A DNA stretch of 64,000 bases, from positions 1,736,001 to 1,800,000 of the forward strand of contig NZ_JAJEJT010000002.1 in NCBI RefSeq assembly GCF_021390645.1, read 5' to 3'. The notes under the pieces were generated by a model. It saw only the letters and a list, made by a program, of their open reading frames with translations. It was not told the DNA's origin and ran no database searches. Shown one piece after another: positions 1-7,885 of the stretch (position 1 is its first letter; the number at the start of each line of letters is the position of its first letter). The stretch is from Paraburkholderia flagellata. GTDB lineage: Bacteria > Pseudomonadota > Gammaproteobacteria > Burkholderiales > Burkholderiaceae. A program made the position numbers and the translations under genes.

Positions 1-569
1 GCTTCGTCGGTGAGCGCCTGCCGGGTAGCGTGCCATTTCACTTCCAGGTGGGCGGCGCCGGCGCTCGCGCTCGCCGCGAGCGTCACACTTGCGCCCTGCG
101 CGCTCGTTTCCGCCGCGAACACCAGCATCAGCCACAGCGCCTGTGCAATGCGTTCGCGGTCGCCGTCGAGCGTCGCCGCGCCTGTCGTGTCCTGCACCAC
201 GAACGTCACGCCGCGCGCATCGCCGAGCGCGGTGCGCGCATCATCCACGGCCTCGCCGGTCAGCGCCGCGACGGAGAACGGCGAGCGCTCGATACGCAGC
301 TTGCGCGTTTCGGCGCGCGTGGTATCGACGAGCGTTTCCAGCAGCTGCACCTGCTGCTCCACGCCCGTGCGAATGCCGCCCAGCGCGCGTTGCGCGGCGG
401 CGTCGCTGTTGTCGATCTTGCGCTCGAGCACGTAAGCCCAGCTATGGATTGCATTGAGCGGGCTGCGCAGATCATGCGAGACGCGCGAGAGCACGTGGTC
501 GCGCATGAAAAGCGCTGCTTCGGCGCACAGGCGCGCGGTGCGCTCGGTTCGGTTTTGCGAAGTCGACAC
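1..569 (-). CDS. Sensor histidine kinase, 5' part (runs off left edge)
   Basis: Reading the minus strand from a GTG at 569, preceded by a GAGGA ribosome site 8 nt upstream, gives about 189 residues. An HisKA dimerisation/phosphoacceptor helix with SHDLRSPLNAIHSW (phosphorylated His in the SHDLR motif, about residue 34) begins only some 30 residues from the start. There is no room for a membrane or sensor domain before it, so this looks like a soluble kinase or one whose sensing is done by a partner. The following helix (LLETLVDTTRAETRKLRIE) is the second half of the dimerisation hairpin, and the start of the ATPase domain follows before the window ends. The N, G and F boxes lie outside the window. 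The partner regulator is not visible. Confidence 0.8.
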   Translation of the reverse strand, partial: MSTSQNRTERTARLCAEAALFMRDHVLSRVSHDLRSPLNAIHSWAYVLERKIDNSDAAAQRALGGIRTGVEQQVQLLETLVDTTRAETRKLRIERSPFSVAALTGEAVDDARTALGDARGVTFVVQDTTGAATLDGDRERIAQALWLMLVFAAETSAQGASVTLAASASAGAAHLEVKWHATRQALTDE

Positions 570-725
570 TTTCTGATTCCTCGTATTGCGCCTCAAGCCG
601 GGCAAGCGGTCCCTCATTATAGGCAGCGGTTAGCGAGCATCCCGCGTGCCTGACAAGCTGCCGAGCGCCGCGCCATGCAAAGCGCCTACAATAACGGGTT
701 CATCTATCCGATCAGGAGTTTTTCC

Positions 726-1067
726 ATGTCTATCGTGACCACCGAATCCGGCCTCAAGTACGAGGACCTGACCGAAGGCACCGGCGCCGAAGCCAAGGCT
801 GGCCAGACCGTCAGCGTGCACTACACCGGCTGGCTGACGGACGGCCAGAAGTTCGATTCGAGCAAAGACCGCAACGAGCCGTTCGCCTTCGTGCTGGGCG
901 GCGGCATGGTCATCAAGGGCTGGGACGAAGGCGTGCAGGGCATGAAGGTGGGCGGCGTGCGCAAGCTGACGATTCCGCCGCAACTGGGCTACGGCGTGCG
1001 CGGCGCGGGCGGCGTGATTCCGCCGAACGCGACGCTCGTGTTCGAAGTCGAGCTGCTCGACGTCTGA
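726..1067 (+). CDS. FKBP-type peptidyl-prolyl cis-trans isomerase
   Basis: A 113-residue single-domain FKBP with no signal peptide, so cytoplasmic. It catalyses cis-trans isomerisation of Xaa-Pro bonds. The active-site residues expected for the family are visible: Tyr33 (VHYTGWL), Phe43-Asp44 (KFDSS), Phe53 and Phe55, Val62-Ile63, Trp66 (IKGWDEGV), Tyr89 (LGYG) and Phe106. The start at 726 is chosen over an in-frame ATG at 675 because AGGAG lies just upstream and the protein then begins like other short FKBPs ([15 protein letters not shown]). It is alone on its strand before the AraC gene. Confidence 0.95.
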   Translation: MSIVTTESGLKYEDLTEGTGAEAKAGQTVSVHYTGWLTDGQKFDSSKDRNEPFAFVLGGGMVIKGWDEGVQGMKVGGVRKLTIPPQLGYGVRGAGGVIPPNATLVFEVELLDV

Positions 1068-1121
1068 TGCTCGCTTGATGCGCCACGGCGCTCGCCTTTT
1101 TTGCAACCGCAACCGGTCATC

Positions 1122-1925
1122 ATGAATCCGCATCATCACGCTCCCGTCACCGCGCCCGGCGTCGAATTGCGCCGCTACGGCGCGATCGAGGAAACCGATC
1201 TGCACGATTTTCACCAGATCGTGCTCGGTCTCGACGGCGAGATGGAGATGACCGTGAACGGTCATGGCGAGCGCATCGACAGTTGTTCCGCCTGGCTCAT
1301 TCCGGCAGGCGCGCGACACGACTACGTGGGCATTGGCGATAACCGCCAGCTCGTGCTCGACCTGCCTGCGGCCACGCTCGCGGTGCCCGAACGGCTTTTC
1401 GACACGGCGCGCGCCGTGCGCCTCGACCCCGCGCTCACGCAGCTCGTGAGCCAGATCGCGCAGCGCGCCGCAGCAGCCGCGCCGCCTCGCGACAGCGCCG
1501 ACCTGCGCGCGCGACGCTTTCACTGGGACGCCTCGGCGCGCCTGTGCGCGGCATTCATCGCCCAAACCGGTGTGGCCGCTGGCGCGCAATTCAGTGCGGC
1601 GGGCGGGTTGGACTTTGCCCGTATCGACCGGTGGCTGCGCGCGCACCTTGCCCAGCCGCTGCGCATTGCCGATCTCGCCGCGCATTGCGGCTTCGGCATG
1701 CGGCGCTTTCATCAGCTTTTTATCGAAGCGTTCGGCGAAACGCCACATCGCTATTTGCAGCGGCTGCGGCTCGACACCGCGCTCACCCTGCTCGCCGACC
1801 CGCGCACCTCGCTCACCGACATCGCGCTCGAAGTGGGCTTCGGCGACCAGAGCGCGTTCACGCACGCGTTCACGCGCCGCTTCGGGCTCGCGCCCGGCCA
1901 GTGGCGCGCGCTGCCGTCGCACTGA
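1122..1925 (+). CDS. AraC-family transcriptional regulator
   Basis: A 267-residue regulator. The N-terminal half has a cupin-like fold (LRRYGAIEETDLHDFHQIVLG, then a WLIPAGARHDYVG strand pair), which usually binds a small effector or mediates dimerisation. The C-terminal ~100 residues carry the two AraC helix-turn-helix units (LRIADLAAHCGFGMRRFHQLF and TSLTDIALEVGFGDQSAFTHAF, ending FGLAPGQWR). It starts 54 nt after the FKBP gene. A TTG at 1101 is an alternative start, but the ATG at 1122 is preferred. Target genes are not evident; the convergent MOSC gene is the nearest neighbour. Confidence 0.9.
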   Translation: MNPHHHAPVTAPGVELRRYGAIEETDLHDFHQIVLGLDGEMEMTVNGHGERIDSCSAWLIPAGARHDYVGIGDNRQLVLDLPAATLAVPERLFDTARAVRLDPALTQLVSQIAQRAAAAAPPRDSADLRARRFHWDASARLCAAFIAQTGVAAGAQFSAAGGLDFARIDRWLRAHLAQPLRIADLAAHCGFGMRRFHQLFIEAFGETPHRYLQRLRLDTALTLLADPRTSLTDIALEVGFGDQSAFTHAFTRRFGLAPGQWRALPSH

Positions 1926-1940
1926 GCGCGCCAGCGCGGT

Positions 1941-2816
1941 TCATTCGTCGAAGCGGTATTCCCACTGCGCGCGTGCGCCCACCGCCACGTGCTTGCCCGC
2001 TCCCGTCACCACCATCGCGTTCTGGCCGAACGTGAGGCCGCCGTCCACGCGCGGATCGGCGCGGAACACCGCGAGCGTATCGAGCGGTTCCGTGGGCCAT
2101 TGCGCGTCGCGCTCGCCCGTCAGCTGATCGATCGTCGTGATCGGGCAGCGCGCGCAGGGCTTCACGAAGCGCAGCACGATTTCTTCGCCGCCTGAAGCGG
2201 ATTCGATGGCGAGCGTGTCGATGAAATCTTCCTCGAATGCGTCGCCGACATCGCCGACGACGATGTTCGGACGAAAGCGCGTCATCGGCACGGGCGGCGC
2301 GCCCTTCGCCGCGAGGCGCTCGTTGAGTTCCACGAGCGACGCCTCGCTCGTGACGAGAAGCGGAAAGCCGTCGGCGAATTGGGTGGGCGCATCGTCGCCG
2401 TTCGTCCACTTCTGGCTCGCAAGACGCGTCACGTCATGCGCGAAGCGCAGCAGGCGCACCGGCACGCCAATCGCCTGCGTGAACCATTGCGCCGCGTGAT
2501 CGCCCTCGTCGAGCGCCTCGAAGTCATCGTCCCAGACCGAGGCCGGCACGCGCGCCTCGCCGCCGCGCGGCGCGAACGGCAGATGGAGCGCTTCGCTCAT
2601 GCCTTCCATGGTGAGACGCACACCATCTTCGACGAACGTGGGCACGATGCGCGCCATCGCCGCGTATTGGCGCTGCGTGACGAGCCGCCCGTTTGCGTCG
2701 GCGACCATCCAGTGGCGGTCCCACTCGATGCCCTTCAGGCCGAGCTGCGCGTCGTCGAGCGCGATCGCGCCGCACGACTTCACGGGGTAGACAAACAACG
2801 CACGAACAATGGGCAT
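1941..2816 (-). CDS. MOSC domain protein (YcbX-like)
   Basis: A 291-residue protein with an N-terminal MOSC beta-barrel (VRALFVYPVKSCGAIALD, residues ~4-21) followed by the MOSC domain. The domain carries the conserved cysteine in VLRFVKPCARCPITTID that in this superfamily contacts molybdenum cofactor. Related proteins (E. coli YcbX, mARC) reduce N-hydroxylated compounds, so an oxidoreductase role with Moco is likely but the substrate is unknown. The start at the MPIVRALFVYP methionine is preferred over an upstream in-frame ATG at 2879 because family members begin there. In the ancestral arrangement this gene probably followed metZ directly; now a foreign block separates them. Confidence 0.88.
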   Translation of the reverse strand: MPIVRALFVYPVKSCGAIALDDAQLGLKGIEWDRHWMVADANGRLVTQRQYAAMARIVPTFVEDGVRLTMEGMSEALHLPFAPRGGEARVPASVWDDDFEALDEGDHAAQWFTQAIGVPVRLLRFAHDVTRLASQKWTNGDDAPTQFADGFPLLVTSEASLVELNERLAAKGAPPVPMTRFRPNIVVGDVGDAFEEDFIDTLAIESASGGEEIVLRFVKPCARCPITTIDQLTGERDAQWPTEPLDTLAVFRADPRVDGGLTFGQNAMVVTGAGKHVAVGARAQWEYRFDE

Positions 2817-2893
2817 GGCGAACTCACGGAAAAGCAAAAAGAAAATGGGCCGAACAACGCTCGACCCACGATCATACAACCGTTGCTTAAAAG

Positions 2894-3178
2894 CGCTTAC
2901 TGCGGCGCATCGAGCCCGCGCGCGAGATCGTGACGCACGTCCCGAGCGTTTTCAAGGCCAACGGCGAGGCGAATCAGCCTTTCGGTAATGCCTGCCGCCG
3001 CTCGCGCTTCGGGCGTGATGCGGCCATGCGTCGTCGTCGCCGGGTGCGTGATGGTCGTGCGCGTATCGCCGAGATTGCCGGTGATCGAACAGATCTTCGT
3101 GCCGTCGATCACGCGCCAGGCGTTCGCGCGCTGCTGCTCCGGCGTATCGCCTTTCACTTCGAACGAGACGATCGCGCC
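2894..3178. repeat. 285-bp direct repeat, left copy (metZ 3' end)
   Basis: This segment matches 6631-6915 over its whole length in the same orientation with about six single-base differences (roughly 98 percent identity by eye). Similarity starts abruptly at 2894 and ends abruptly at about 3178, where vgrG-like sequence begins. It brackets the foreign block together with the right copy. Confidence 0.95.
2897..3178 (-). pseudogene. Truncated 3' fragment of metZ
   Basis: About the last 93 codons of an O-succinylhomoserine sulfhydrylase, in frame to its stop. It differs from the intact metZ copy at only two visible residues (ITERL for ITEGL, ENARD for ENAQD). It lacks the cofactor-binding lysine and most of the protein, so it cannot be active. 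It lies directly next to the MOSC gene, where the natural end of metZ would be expected, so this fragment may be the resident end and the intact copy the incoming one, or the reverse; the differences show the two copies were not made by a recent simple duplication. Confidence 0.92.
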
Positions 3179-3593
3179 TCTTGGACCTGATCTCCGACAA
3201 AAACATGCGAATCAGCAGTGCGAACGGTCGGGTCAACGTATCGGCGAAAGAAGAACTTCTGCTTAAATATGAAGGTTCGTACATCCGGATCTCGTCAACG
3301 GGTCTCGAAGACGGCGCGCGTGGCCACCGCACAATCAGCTCGGCAACTTTCTGCCGGCAGGTGCCAAGCTCGCTCGCGGAGACCGTCAACAACTGGAAGC
3401 ATGCACCGTTCGACGAAGAATTTCCTTGAAGTGGCCCAACAGTGCGCCGGTGGGTCTTCAAGCATTTTCCATCGTTCGAGACAACGGCAGCGTGATTCAG
3501 GGCTTGACTGACGCCGCCGGAAAGACTGGCCTCCATAGGGCAATTTTTGCTGAAGCGTTCAGGCTTCGAATCGATCCGGATGCTGCTGCCTGA
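3179..3593 (+). pseudogene. C-terminal remnant of a T6SS VgrG, frameshifted
   Basis: The reading frame through 3429 encodes a typical end of the VgrG DUF2345 region (KNMRISSANGRVNVSAKEEL, then GSYIRISSTGLEDG and PSSLAE). The frame closes at FDEEFP-stop, but the next frame from 3426 continues the VgrG C-terminal extension (SAPVGLQAFSIVRDNG, SVIQGLTDAAGKTGLH, FRLRIDPDAAA) to a stop at 3591-3593. One base missing near 3424-3428 explains this. The gp27/gp5 spike part is absent, so it is a non-functional scrap fused abruptly to metZ sequence. It shows the effector gene behind it was once vgrG-linked. Confidence 0.85.
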
Positions 3594-3652
3594 GCACTGG
3601 CTTGCAGGGTCTTATTGCTCACCCATTGAACAAGGTCGGAGTCTAGGAATAC

Positions 3653-5221
3653 ATGGCCACTCCCGAACGAGTCATTCAACCCACAATTGCGGAAGACGGG
3701 TCCCGTCATTATCTGTCAGTGACCTCAGCGCCGGACAACAGCACGGCGGTGTGCTACATGCACCCTGACCGGGTGATTCCCGTCATCGTCGTGCCCGGGG
3801 TCATGGGCACGAATCTGGCCGATCTCAAGGACAATCCAGTGTGGCTTGTCGACAGTTCGGCGTCACTCGTGGGATGGGCAGTTAAAACGCCCTCAGACAG
3901 AAAAAATATACTAAATCCGTCGACCACCCACGTGTTTGGTGGCGGAGAGATTCCCGCCGGAACGGCGCTATCCGAAACGGCATTGCGGAGTCGTGGGTGG
4001 GGTACCGTCTCCAAAATGTTCTATGGCGACTTCCTGGTCTGGCTGGAAAACGCCTTGAACGATTGCAATGCAGCCGCTGATTATGGCCGCAATGGCTTGC
4101 GTGCTCTATTGACGCGAGAAGTCGTTGCACCGAACCTCGGCAAGCTATCACATGCCGAAGTTTCCCTGTCGTACAAGTATCACCTTCCCGTTCACGCTGT
4201 GGGATACAACTGGCTCCAGTCGAATGCCGAGTCGGCAAAATGGCTGGGTAGTCAGATTGACAAAATCATTTCCGATTACAAGGAAATCGGCCGGTGCGAA
4301 AACGTCATCCTGGTGACCCATTCGATGGGTGGTCTGGTATCCCGGTATTGTGCCGAGGCCATCGCCGGATATCGGGAGAAGATTCTCGGTATCGTGCATG
4401 GCGTGATGCCTGCGACCGGATCGGCTACGGCGTATCGCCGCGTAAAGGCTGGTACCGAACCTGGTGGGAACATTGTCAGCTATGGGACCAGCCTTATTTT
4501 GGGAAATATGTCGAGCAAGGTGATGCCCGTGTTCGCGCAATCTCCGGGCCCGCTTCAATTGTTGCCAAGCCCGGAATATGGTCAGGGATGGCTACAGATT
4601 AGGGACGGCGAGCGCTTTTTCGCTTTGCCCAAAAGAAGCAATCCATACGATGAAATATACACGCAGCGTAGCGCATGGTGGAGTCTTATAGACGAGAACC
4701 TAATAGCCCCAGAAATGAGGTCTGCGTCAGAACAGAATTGGGAAAATTTCAAGCACCTGATTGCCAAAGATGTTCGAGAATTCCATCAAGCGATCAGTGG
4801 GAAATACCATCCGCAAACCTACGTTTTCTGGGGGGACGACAAGGAACATAAAACGTGGGGCGATGTCGTGTGGAAACGCACACAAGCCTCCTTTCTTTTG
4901 AACAGTGATGCGTACGACGTCCAGAACAAACCGGTCAATACAGACACCCTGATGGGAACAATCGATGTCGTGGCCGGAAACCTTGGTCCGATGGATGTTC
5001 ACAAGACATTTGAGCTGCAGGCAGCGGGCGAGAATGGCGATGGTACGGTACCTGTCCGGTCAGGTGCGGCGCCATCCCACTACGCGCGTGCCGCTGTCGG
5101 CTACACGGGTGTCGATCACGGTGCTGCGTATACCAAACTGCCCCAACAGAAATTTGCATTGTGGGGAGTTGTGAAGATCCTGCAGAACGTCGCGGGTACG
5201 ACGCTGGAATACAAGGCATGA
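3653..5221 (+). CDS. tle4: Tle4-like T6SS phospholipase effector (PGAP1-like alpha/beta hydrolase)
   Basis: A 522-residue alpha/beta hydrolase without a signal peptide. The N-terminal part has the PGAP1/LCAT-like oxyanion strand (RVIPVIVVPGVMGTNL, residues ~40-55). The nucleophile elbow is VTHSMGG with Ser224; likely triad partners are Asp463 in GDGTVP and His489 in VDHGAAY. Tle4/TplE enzymes of Pseudomonas are type VI secreted lipases that damage target membranes and share the PGAP1-like fold. The upstream VgrG scrap and the overlapping downstream immunity lipoprotein support the effector call. Start: ATG at 3653 with AGGA 6 nt upstream. It has no visible own spike gene now, so delivery would need a VgrG encoded elsewhere. 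Confidence 0.85.
   Translation: MATPERVIQPTIAEDGSRHYLSVTSAPDNSTAVCYMHPDRVIPVIVVPGVMGTNLADLKDNPVWLVDSSASLVGWAVKTPSDRKNILNPSTTHVFGGGEIPAGTALSETALRSRGWGTVSKMFYGDFLVWLENALNDCNAAADYGRNGLRALLTREVVAPNLGKLSHAEVSLSYKYHLPVHAVGYNWLQSNAESAKWLGSQIDKIISDYKEIGRCENVILVTHSMGGLVSRYCAEAIAGYREKILGIVHGVMPATGSATAYRRVKAGTEPGGNIVSYGTSLILGNMSSKVMPVFAQSPGPLQLLPSPEYGQGWLQIRDGERFFALPKRSNPYDEIYTQRSAWWSLIDENLIAPEMRSASEQNWENFKHLIAKDVREFHQAISGKYHPQTYVFWGDDKEHKTWGDVVWKRTQASFLLNSDAYDVQNKPVNTDTLMGTIDVVAGNLGPMDVHKTFELQAAGENGDGTVPVRSGAAPSHYARAAVGYTGVDHGAAYTKLPQQKFALWGVVKILQNVAGTTLEYKA
4901..4991. repeat. 91-bp perfect direct repeat, copy inside tle4
   Basis: Identical over 91 bases to 6318-6408. In the effector it encodes residues 417-446 (from NSDAYDVQNK through VVAGNLGP), just before the Asp and His of the presumed triad. 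Flanking bases differ immediately on both sides. Confidence 0.97.
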
Positions 5222-6309
5222 ACCTTCGTCGTCTTGCCCTGATTGCGCTGCTGATGGTGCCTGTTGCCGCCTGCAGCAAACATCCGCCACCGCTGACTGA
5301 ACAGGAGAAAGGTACCGTGAGCGAAATAACCGCGAATCTGAAAACCCGGTGCGTGGGGCGTTACCTGATCGACGTGCCGGACGGCGCGCTTTCGCAGGGT
5401 TACCTCACTATTCAGGGGGTGACTTTCGAGACGAAGCGCATGTCGGTCGACGAGTTTGCCCGGGAAATGAACGCCCATGAGACAAGCCTGAAGGCCAAGA
5501 AAAATATGCATGGCTATCAGGTGCTATACGACTATGGACAGGTGCCAAGCGCGCCGCACAGCCGCTATTTCGTCACGTTGAGTGATCTTGACGATACCGC
5601 TGACCTCGGCCGCGCCATCGAAGCCTACAAATGGGATGCCGGATACCAGATCAAACTTCGGATTGAAGCAACTGATTCGATTCATTCCGAATTCGAAGTT
5701 AGGATGAGAGGTACGCCGTATGAAATGAAAGACTGGAAGGTGAACGACGTTCCCGAAAAAACCCGTCTGGTTCTCAACCTTGCCGCGAGCGTTCGCGGCC
5801 GCCCCGATGACGAGATCCCCGGCGAGCCGGGTGTGTGTTTCAAGGATGGCTTCTTGCCACGCAAGGCAGCCACGGGCGAAAAGCTCGATGCTCTCTTCGC
5901 ATTAAAGGATCGGCCTGATGTGTCGTTTGACCTGACAACAGATACAGATTCGCGAGAATTGGAAAAGAATTCACTTCCGAACCGTCTTCCACAGATAAAA
6001 AATGACGTGAAGGATTTGGACGGTCGAATTATCCGGACCGGACCAGTAACGCTCAGTGGCATCAAGGCTGATGAACTGCTGGTTTCCGCCACAACGGCGG
6101 CCAGGGTCCCTGGGCACCTTTTCAGGCTCGAGGCAAATATCACGGTCAGCGGTGCAATGACGCCCTACCTTGTGCTTGAGATGAACAACGGGGGCTTCAA
6201 TAGCTTTACGGCAGACAGCATTGAAAAAGCTTCACTCACGGAAGGCGAAGCAATCGCCCTATGGGATACCGTCTCCCGCACGTTGCGTCCTCGTCCGAAC
6301 GCGTTCTGA
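5218..6309 (+). CDS. tli4: Tli4-like immunity lipoprotein
   Basis: A 363-residue lipoprotein. The start ATG overlaps the effector stop (ATGA at 5218-5221), so the two are translationally coupled. The N-terminus RRLALIALLMVPVAAC has a lipobox with Cys19, which places the protein at the periplasmic face, where an antidote to a periplasm-delivered lipase must act. The N-terminal domain begins TRCVGRYLIDVPDGA, typical of Tli4-family immunity proteins; a second beta-rich domain follows after about residue 230 (RIIRTGPVTLSGIKADELLV, LEMNNGG). Cognate immunity to the upstream Tle4-like effector is inferred from position, lipidation and family. Confidence 0.85.
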   Translation: MNLRRLALIALLMVPVAACSKHPPPLTEQEKGTVSEITANLKTRCVGRYLIDVPDGALSQGYLTIQGVTFETKRMSVDEFAREMNAHETSLKAKKNMHGYQVLYDYGQVPSAPHSRYFVTLSDLDDTADLGRAIEAYKWDAGYQIKLRIEATDSIHSEFEVRMRGTPYEMKDWKVNDVPEKTRLVLNLAASVRGRPDDEIPGEPGVCFKDGFLPRKAATGEKLDALFALKDRPDVSFDLTTDTDSRELEKNSLPNRLPQIKNDVKDLDGRIIRTGPVTLSGIKADELLVSATTAARVPGHLFRLEANITVSGAMTPYLVLEMNNGGFNSFTADSIEKASLTEGEAIALWDTVSRTLRPRPNAF

Positions 6310-6317
6310 AGGAGGGT

Positions 6318-6408
6318 AACAGTGATGCGTACGACGTCCAGAACAAACCGGTCAATACAGACACCCTGATGGGAACAATCGATGTCGTGGCCGGAAACCT
6401 TGGTCCGA
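6318..6408. repeat. 91-bp perfect direct repeat, downstream copy
   Basis: An exact copy of 4901-4991 placed 9 nt after the immunity gene stop. It is not part of any plausible gene here: the effector frame runs on only to a stop near 6510 through transposase-remnant sequence. It joins the IS5-family remnant flush at 6408/6409. Confidence 0.97.
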
Positions 6409-6620
6409 AAATCTTTGGGCATTCTCCAGCCACAAACTGCTCGCACAATTTAGCGCAATGCGTTGATCACTTCGCGCAAATCGCATCGACGACGACGGCC
6501 GCGCGATACTGAGTGGGGTAACGCTTCGTCTTCTTTGCCAGCTTTGCATGGCGGTCCTGATGTTCTTTTTTCCAAATCCCCTATTTAAACCACATCAGGG
6601 ACCATTTATCAAACGGACTC
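6409..6620 (-). mobile_element. Decayed 5' end of an IS5-family transposase gene
   Basis: Read on the minus strand, one frame gives KLAKKTKRYPT, and a second frame gives RRRRCDLREVINALR-stop-IVRAVCGWRMPKDF. This is the N-terminal pattern of IS5-family transposases (KRYPTDLTDEEW ... VDLREVVNALRY ... GCGWRMLPKDFGPW). There is an internal deletion, a Tyr-to-stop change and a missing codon, so it is dead. Sequence at 6594-6620 (GAGTCCGTTTGATAAATGG on the minus strand) may be the terminal inverted repeat. The nine bases CTTACTGCG occur at 6620-6628 and again at 6633-6641, at the edge with metZ. The rest of the element is gone. Confidence 0.72.
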
Positions 6621-6630
6621 TTACTGCGAC

Positions 6631-6915
6631 CGCTTACTGCGGCGCATCGAGCCCGCGCGCGAGATCGTGACGCACGTCCTGAGCGTTTTCAAGGCCAACG
6701 GCGAGGCGAATCAGCCCTTCGGTAATGCCTGCCGCCGCTCGCGCTTCGGGCGTGATCCGGCCATGCGTCGTCGTCGCCGGGTGCGTGATGGTCGTGCGCG
6801 TATCGCCGAGATTGCCGGTGATCGAACAGATCTTCGTGCCGTCGATCACGCGCCAGGCGTTCGCGCGCTGCTGCTCCGGCGTGTCGCCCTTCACTTCGAA
6901 CGAGACGATCGCACC
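6631..6915. repeat. 285-bp direct repeat, right copy (inside intact metZ)
   Basis: The counterpart of 2894-3178; here it is the genuine 3' end of the complete metZ gene. Confidence 0.95.
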
Positions 6916-7830
6916 GCCCAGTTTCTGCTGCCGCATGGCGAGCGCATGTTGCGGATGCGACTCGAGGCCTGGATAGAACACGCGCTTGATGGCCGGATGC
7001 GTCTCGAGCCAGCGCGCGATCTGGAGCGCATTGTCCGACTGCTTCTCGACGCGCAGCGACAGCGTTTCCATGCCCTTGAGCAGCACCCACGCGTTGAACG
7101 CGGAAAGCGTCGGGCCCGCGGTGCGCACGAACGGAAACACCTTCTCCATGATGAACGCCTTCGATCCCACGAGCGCACCGCCCAGCACACGGCCCTGACC
7201 GTCGAGGAACTTGGTGGCCGAATGCATCACCACGTCAGCGCCGAACTTGAGCGGCTGCTGCAGCGCGGGGCTGCAAAAGCAGTTGTCGACCACGAAGAGC
7301 GCGCCCGCCGCGCGGGCGATCTTGCTGACCGCTTCGATGTCGGCAATTTCGGTGAGCGGATTCGACGGCGTTTCGAGGAAGAACATCTTCGTTTCGGGGC
7401 GCACGGCGTTCTTCCACGCGTCGAGATCAGTCGGATCGACGAAGGTGGTCGCAATGCCGAACCTGCTGAAGATCTGCGAGAACATGGCGAGCGTCGAGCC
7501 GAAAATGCTCTGCGAGCTGACGATATGGTCGCCCGCCTGGAGCGCGGCCATCACCACCGACATGATCGCGGCCATGCCCGAAGCCGTGGCCATGCACGCC
7601 TCGCCGCCTTCGAGCGTGGCGAGACGCTCCTGAAACATGGTGACGGTCGGATTCGAGAAACGTGCGTACGTATAGGCGGTTTCGGAGTTCTTGAAGCGCT
7701 CGGCGGCCTCTGCGGCGCTGCCGAAACAGAAACTCGACGTGAGATAAAGCGCTTCCGAATGTTCGTTGAACTCGCTGCGCAGCGTGCCGGAGCGAACGGC
7801 CAGCGTGTCGAAGTTGAAGGTGTCGTCCAT
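6634..7830 (-). CDS. metZ: O-succinylhomoserine sulfhydrylase
   Basis: A 398-residue PLP enzyme of the Cys/Met metabolism family. It makes homocysteine directly from O-succinylhomoserine and sulfide in the cytoplasm. The PLP-binding lysine is Lys207 in HSATKFLDGQGR, and Asp182 (VVDNC) would contact the pyridine nitrogen. The aromatic/arginine set ETAYTYARFSNPTV is typical. The start is ATG 7830 with AGGAG upstream rather than an in-frame codon at 7857. It follows purF on the same strand with a hairpin pair in between. The last ~93 codons are duplicated at 2897-3178, so this copy sits at the edge of an acquired block but is itself complete. Confidence 0.95.
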   Translation of the reverse strand: MDDTFNFDTLAVRSGTLRSEFNEHSEALYLTSSFCFGSAAEAAERFKNSETAYTYARFSNPTVTMFQERLATLEGGEACMATASGMAAIMSVVMAALQAGDHIVSSQSIFGSTLAMFSQIFSRFGIATTFVDPTDLDAWKNAVRPETKMFFLETPSNPLTEIADIEAVSKIARAAGALFVVDNCFCSPALQQPLKFGADVVMHSATKFLDGQGRVLGGALVGSKAFIMEKVFPFVRTAGPTLSAFNAWVLLKGMETLSLRVEKQSDNALQIARWLETHPAIKRVFYPGLESHPQHALAMRQQKLGGAIVSFEVKGDTPEQQRANAWRVIDGTKICSITGNLGDTRTTITHPATTTHGRITPEARAAAGITEGLIRLAVGLENAQDVRHDLARGLDAPQ

Positions 7831-7885
7831 GTTCGTGTTCTCCTTGTCCTGAACCATCTTGCTTCAATCCTGCACGCACGCGCGC

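Larger units (their letters stand above)
3179..6630. mobile_element. Foreign T6SS effector-immunity block between metZ end and metZ
   Basis: The 3.45 kb between the two metZ-end repeats holds, in order, a vgrG scrap, a Tle4-like effector gene, a Tli4-like immunity gene, a 91-bp repeat of effector sequence and an IS5-family remnant. Local composition is visibly more AT-rich than the flanks (for example around 3896-3915). There is no integrase, tRNA site or intact transposase, so it is not a self-mobile element now. Boundaries are defined by where similarity between the metZ copies stops. Confidence 0.8.

Noticed and set aside
6352..6549. 65-codon frame in the IS scar as a new small gene
   Set aside because: Its sequence reads through the effector repeat and a frameshifted transposase end; transposase motifs appear in the other frames.
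3179..6630. Integrative element or prophage
   Set aside because: No integrase, attachment site in a tRNA, or phage structural genes other than the VgrG scrap, which belongs to type VI secretion.
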